A stretch of 9,347 bases of DNA from Comamonadaceae bacterium. GTDB taxonomy: Bacteria; Pseudomonadota; Gammaproteobacteria; Burkholderiales; Burkholderiaceae_C. The stretch spans positions 1-9,347 of the forward strand of contig CANHGF010000068.1 of NCBI GenBank assembly GCA_947460065.1, given 5' to 3'. Both the position numbers and the translations under genes were made by a program. Under the pieces are notes generated by a model, which worked only from the letters and a program-made list of their open reading frames with translations, did not search any database and was not told the origin of the DNA. This document shows, one piece after another, positions 6,440 to 9,347 of this stretch. Each line of letters opens with the position of its first letter. Position 1 is the stretch's first letter.

Positions 6440-7630
6440 ATGACTGCACATCTCCTTATCGCCGGTGGCGGCATCGGCGCGCTCGCTGCAGCGCTTGCCG
6501 CCTGCCGCGCCGGCTGCTCAGTGCAGCTTTTCGAGCAGGCTGCAGCCTTCTCGGAGGTGGGGGCGGGCTTGCAGCTCGGACCCAATGCCACCCGCATCCT
6601 GCAAGCCTGGGGCCTGGGGGCATCGCTCGACGGCGTGGCCGCCTTTCCAGAGCGCATCGTCGCGCGCAGCAGCAACAGTGGGCGCGAGCTCGCTCGCCTG
6701 CCCCTGGGGCAGCAGGCAGTGCAGCGCTACGGCGCGCCCTATGCCACGCTGCACCGGCGCGATCTGCACGCAATCTTGCTGCAGGCGGTACAGCCGCAGA
6801 TCGGGGCTCGGCTGCATCTGGGCAGCGCAGTCGCCGGTTTTAAGGAGTCGGTGCAGGCTGTGCAGCTCCAATTGGGTGACGGACAGCAGGCCGAAGGCGA
6901 CGCGCTCATCGGCGCCGACGGCCTTTGGAGCCAGGTGCGCGAGCAGGCTTTGGCCGATGGCCGCGCCCAGCCCACCGGCCACTTGGCCTATCGCACCCTG
7001 ATTGCCCGCGCTGACCTGCCCGCCGCGCTGCGCGCCAATGAGGTGTCCGTCTGGCTCGGAGCACGCCAGCATGTGGTGGCCTATCCGGTGCGTGGCGGCG
7101 ACTTGCTCAACTTGGTGGTCATCGTCCAGGGGGCAGCCTCACAAGGGCTGACGGGCTGGGACGATGTGGGCGCGGCGGCCGATGTGCGGCAGGCCTTGGC
7201 GAACTGCTGTGGCCCCTTGCAGGATCTGGCCCAGGCCGCGCCCTCCTGGGGCCGCTGGAGCTTGTGCGACCGTGCGCCGGTTGCAGGCGCTGCGCAGATG
7301 GCAGGCGGCCGCATCGCGCTGCTGGGTGATGCGGCGCACCCCATGCGGCCGTTTCTAGCGCAGGGCGCGGCCATGGCACTGGAAGATGCGGCCGCCTTAG
7401 GCCAGGTGCTCAAAGACCTGCCCGATCCGCAGCGCGATCTACCGGCTGCGCTGACCCAATACGCCCAGCAACGCTGGCAACGGGCCGCGCGAGTGCAGGC
7501 CCGCTCTAGGCGCAACGGGCAAATCTTTCACCTCGATGGCCCTATGCGCTTGGGGCGCGATGTGGCCTTGCGAGCGCTGGGCGCCAGGTTGATGGATTTG
7601 CCGTGGCTGTACGGCTACAGGGCGGCTTAG
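6440..7630 (+). CDS. Class A FAD-dependent monooxygenase (salicylate hydroxylase-like)
   Basis: A 396-residue single-component flavoprotein hydroxylase. The N-terminal FAD-binding Rossmann motif is LLIAGGGIGALAAAL (5-19) with Glu32 (LFEQ) ending the second strand; the third glycine of GxGxxG is Ala14, a tolerated variant. HRRDLHAIL (105-113) is the usual arginine region, GADGLW (158-163) is the DG motif that contacts FAD and NAD(P)H, and RIALLGDAAHPMRPFLAQGA (291-310) is the GD motif for the ribityl chain. YRTLI (184-188) is typical of the salicylate / 3-hydroxybenzoate hydroxylase group. These enzymes use NAD(P)H and O2 to hydroxylate aromatic or related rings. The substrate cannot be named, as no pathway genes adjoin. 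The ATG is itself the first half of the target duplication left by the element just upstream, which separates the gene from its original leader. Removing the element puts an upstream ATG (6191) in frame, adding three residues. Confidence 0.92.
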   Translation: MTAHLLIAGGGIGALAAALAACRAGCSVQLFEQAAAFSEVGAGLQLGPNATRILQAWGLGASLDGVAAFPERIVARSSNSGRELARLPLGQQAVQRYGAPYATLHRRDLHAILLQAVQPQIGARLHLGSAVAGFKESVQAVQLQLGDGQQAEGDALIGADGLWSQVREQALADGRAQPTGHLAYRTLIARADLPAALRANEVSVWLGARQHVVAYPVRGGDLLNLVVIVQGAASQGLTGWDDVGAAADVRQALANCCGPLQDLAQAAPSWGRWSLCDRAPVAGAAQMAGGRIALLGDAAHPMRPFLAQGAAMALEDAAALGQVLKDLPDPQRDLPAALTQYAQQRWQRAARVQARSRRNGQIFHLDGPMRLGRDVALRALGARLMDLPWLYGYRAA

Positions 7631-7734
7631 GGAAGGATTGCGTCCCGGCGTTGTGTGACTGCGCTGGTCGCGTCGATGAGCGCCTTACAAAGACAAAAAC
7701 GCTCTTGCGCCCACCGTCGCCCAGTCGCGCCGAT

Positions 7735-7881
7735 TCACTTGAGCTTATTTTTTTCCTTGCCGCGCGGGATGACCGAGGTCACCGGCGGAGTCGGTCGGTC
7801 CGAGGGGGACGACTGCTTGGGCTGGCTGGTGTCCTTTTTCGGCTTCTTGCTCATCTTCTCGTTGCGCTGCTCTTTTCCCAT
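7735..7881 (-). CDS. Conserved-looking 48-residue lysine-rich protein
   Basis: MGKEQRNEKMSKKPKKDTSQ opens a 48-residue, strongly basic, probably disordered protein ending GKEKNKLK. It is enriched in Lys, Pro and Ser, with no membrane segment or cysteine. The start at 7881 is well supported: GAGGAG (7888-7893) lies exactly 6 bases upstream. The reading frame stays open far upstream, so longer reads are possible, but they lack such a site and show no protein-like pattern. Small proteins beginning roughly M-x-K-E-Q-R and containing KKPKKD occur in Proteobacteria without known function; this match is from memory. It sits downstream of, and on the same strand as, the large secreted protein, 161 bases away, and convergent with the monooxygenase. 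Nucleic-acid binding would suit its charge but is speculation. Confidence 0.75.
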   Translation of the reverse strand: MGKEQRNEKMSKKPKKDTSQPKQSSPSDRPTPPVTSVIPRGKEKNKLK

Positions 7882-7887
7882 GATGAA

Positions 7888-7893
7888 CTCCTC
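7888..7893 (-). promoter_or_regulatory. Strong ribosome binding site deciding the 48-residue gene start
   Basis: GAGGAG on the minus strand, 6 bases before ATG 7881. It is the strongest Shine-Dalgarno match I found in the window and fixes the short start inside a longer open frame. Confidence 0.8.
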
Positions 7894-7922
7894 TCGTGTG
7901 GGTCTGTGCGGTTTGGGTCGGG

Positions 7923-8013
7923 GCCGCAGGGCTGCGGCTTGGCCTGATCTTACGATGGTGGCCGCACGCGTCGCTCCGCTCGCAGCGGCTACAGGCGCTG
8001 TTTGCAGCGACGC
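7923..8013. repeat. Cluster of hairpins between two minus-strand genes, REP-like or terminator
   Basis: GCCGCA/TGCGGC (7923-7938, 4-base loop) is followed by a nested structure: GCGTCGCT (7968-7975) pairs with AGCGACGC (8006-8013). Inside it CCGCT/AGCGG (7976-7988) forms a small hairpin, and CGCTG/CAGCG (7996-8009) offers an alternative fold. The cluster fills the gap after the large secreted protein gene and before the 48-residue gene, where a terminator would be expected, but there is no T-tract. A repetitive extragenic palindrome is the alternative. Confidence 0.4.
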
Positions 8014-8042
8014 AATGGAGCTGGCTCGGACTTTCCTTGGCC

Positions 8043-9347
8043 TCACAGAACCTGAAGGGCGACGTAGTAGTCGGTGAAGCTGTCGGGAGCACCGCCCCAG
8101 ACTCCTCCATTGTGCAAAGCGCCAACCAGGTGCCCTTGTCCGCCTGGCGTCGCTGTCCATGGGCCATCGCTGGTAGGCCATCCCGGCGGAATGCCGGAGA
8201 TACCTGTGCCCGTCGCTGTGCCGTTGTAGGCGTCCCAGATGGCAGTGAAGTCGCCATAGGGGCCAGTTGTGCCATTGCTTGTGGCCCCAGCGTCGGTGTA
8301 GGCCGTACCTGACCATGGGGTTTGGAAAGCAGTACCCGCAGCAACCCCAGAACTGACGCCACCCTCACCGTTGAGGGTGGGCAGCGCAAGGCGTACACCA
8401 TTGATCGTGCCGTAACGATAGGTGTCAGTGGTGCCGTATTGGCCATCCGCATTGGCGACCATGGTGTTGGTCACGCCGTTAATGTCTTGATTGAACAGCC
8501 CGTCTAAGACATTGTGCGAAGTCCAATCGCCAGGGTCAGAGGTGCTGCCACCCAAGGCGCTGCCATCTTTGTCGCGGTCCCAGTAGTAATACCACTTGCC
8601 TTCGACCTGCACCGGCGCGATCAGTTGGCCGTGGCTACCCAAGTCGATGGTGGCGGGTCTCGGCGTGATCTGCAGATCGAGCTGGGTATGGTCCCAGAAG
8701 TAGGTGGGGCCGCCGTGTACAGCCACCGAAATCATCGCGCCGGGAGCCAGGATCTGACCGCCAAGCGAAAGGGTGGTGCTCGATGGCGTTGCGGTGCCTG
8801 TGTTCTCGTCCAAAGAGCCTTGAAGCAAGACGCTCGGGGTGCTGCTGACAGATGCCGAGGTGGTTACCAGGTAAGTGATGCCGTCGGCGCTGGCAGTCTG
8901 CGAGCTGGCTCCAAAGCTCATCAGCGTATCGCCCACCAAGCTCAAGCTGCCGGTCAGATCAACGGTCACGTTCGATGCGGTGGTGTTCTTCCAGGCCACG
9001 ACGACGGCCTTACCGCTGCCGCCGTAGTCAGGCCTGTCTGGATGGATGATGAGCGTCCCATTCGTTTGCTTTTGCACGAAGGGGTAGTTGGCGTCTGTCC
9101 AGTTTCCGTCCCATTGATTGAGCGCGATTAGTCCGTTTCCATTCGTATCCCAATCGCTGAGATGCGCTAGATTCGAAAGGTTCGCATTTGAGTAGTCGGC
9201 TGAGAAATACTGCCAGATGTTGTTGGCGCTTTGGGCTGTCGGTCCGCCGATGAAGTCCTTGGCAGCGTCGAAGCGGGTGTCAACCACCGGCAGGGCGCTG
9301 GCATCAATGTTGGGGATGTTCCCGCTGAAGGCAAATGCATTGCCCGC
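8043..9347 (-). CDS. Large secreted modular protein, C-terminal part (5' end beyond window)
   Basis: The frame is open from the window edge at 9347 to TGA at 8043, giving 434 visible residues; the GTG at 9287 is internal and not a real start. The visible part is rich in Gly, Thr, Ser, Asp and Asn and has no cysteine, typical of exported surface proteins. About residues 35-230 form a jelly-roll-like beta domain: WQYFSADYSN, a Ca-binding-like DTNGNGLI loop, LIIHPDRPD, AVVVAWKN, and LAPGAMISVAVHGGPTYFWD. From about 228 a second module begins with ITPRPATIDLG and continues through KWYYYWDRDKDGS, LDGLFNQDINGV, DTYRYGTINGVRLALPT, FTAIWDAYNGT, PWTATP, and ends DYYVALQVL. This second module resembles the DUF1566 / Lcl C-terminal fold seen at the ends of large adhesin-like proteins. 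Function (adhesion or carbohydrate binding) is inference. Confidence 0.7.
   Translation of the reverse strand, partial: AGNAFAFSGNIPNIDASALPVVDTRFDAAKDFIGGPTAQSANNIWQYFSADYSNANLSNLAHLSDWDTNGNGLIALNQWDGNWTDANYPFVQKQTNGTLIIHPDRPDYGGSGKAVVVAWKNTTASNVTVDLTGSLSLVGDTLMSFGASSQTASADGITYLVTTSASVSSTPSVLLQGSLDENTGTATPSSTTLSLGGQILAPGAMISVAVHGGPTYFWDHTQLDLQITPRPATIDLGSHGQLIAPVQVEGKWYYYWDRDKDGSALGGSTSDPGDWTSHNVLDGLFNQDINGVTNTMVANADGQYGTTDTYRYGTINGVRLALPTLNGEGGVSSGVAAGTAFQTPWSGTAYTDAGATSNGTTGPYGDFTAIWDAYNGTATGTGISGIPPGWPTSDGPWTATPGGQGHLVGALHNGGVWGGAPDSFTDYYVALQVL

Larger units (their letters stand above)
6200..6444. mobile_element. 235-base MITE-like element with target duplication, IS1380/ISEcp1-like ends
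   Basis: The element is 6205-6439. Its ends, CCTAAATCCGGCAGTTGA (6205-6222) and the exact reverse complement (6422-6439), form perfect 18-base terminal inverted repeats; three more pairs (CGC/GCG) follow after one mismatch. Both ends are flanked by ATGAC (6200-6204 and 6440-6444), a 5-base target duplication. No complete transposase is encoded, so it must have moved in trans. From memory, ISEcp1 of the IS1380 family has ends starting CCTA (right end reading ...GGAATTTAGG outward) and makes 5-base duplications, so an IS1380-related parent is likely. Inside are two clear hairpins: CGAAAAGGTC with GACCTTTTCG (6237-6267), and ACTCACC with GGTGAGT (6279-6297). The left half is mixed in composition, the right half strongly GC-rich. 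The span given includes both duplications. Confidence 0.88.

Noticed and set aside
6198..6443. Open frames on both strands through the MITE-like element (6198-6425 minus, 6219-6443 plus)
   Set aside because: They are explained by the element itself: both end in the same QLPDLG-type peptide because the terminal repeats are inverted copies. A remnant of a transposase cannot be excluded, but no transposase motif is visible.
7896..8312. Long plus-strand frame opposite the secreted protein's end
   Set aside because: It is the shadow of the minus-strand gene and carries no domain pattern.
1..9347. CRISPR array, tRNA, rRNA, or a multi-gene defence island
   Set aside because: No regularly spaced repeats, cloverleaf-like sequence or recognisable defence gene set was found; the only toxin-like gene is the single HipA-family kinase.

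Overview
The window looks like a GC-rich betaproteobacterial chromosome, most likely Burkholderiales and close to Comamonadaceae. The grounds are a Bug/TctC-type periplasmic receptor, a lipoprotein with the glycine-run-after-cysteine style common in that order, a PhoX phosphatase, and overall base composition. This placement is inference; there is no rRNA or other marker gene to confirm it.

Layout: (1) 1-458, the 3' end of a PhoX-type alkaline phosphatase, followed by a strong hairpin terminator (552-579). (2) 675-923 on the minus strand, a small two-helix membrane protein with a probable TTG start, preceded by an AT-rich stretch and a 405-base gene-free region. (3) 1329-3592, two lipoprotein genes 8 bases apart on the plus strand, probably co-transcribed. 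(4) 3686-4657 (minus) and 4771-6126 (plus), a divergent pair: a Bug solute receptor and a HipA-family kinase of the YjjJ type whose DNA-binding domain is fused to the kinase, with no separate HipB. Direct repeats ahead of the kinase gene may be its operator. (5) 6205-6439, a 235-base MITE-like element with perfect 18-base terminal inverted repeats and a 5-base ATGAC target duplication, inserted exactly at the start codon of (6) 6440-7630, a class A FAD monooxygenase. (7) On the minus strand, 7735-7881 encodes a 48-residue lysine-rich protein with an excellent ribosome binding site, and 8043-9347 is the C-terminal part of a large secreted modular protein whose start lies beyond the window.

The genes do not form one pathway; the window is a set of short, independent units. 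The best-supported unusual item is the small transposon at the monooxygenase start codon. Its end sequence (CCTAAAT...) and 5-base duplication resemble those of the IS1380/ISEcp1 family. The self-contained HipA-like kinase with repeats at its promoter is second. I found no CRISPR array, tRNA, rRNA or clear multi-gene defence system.
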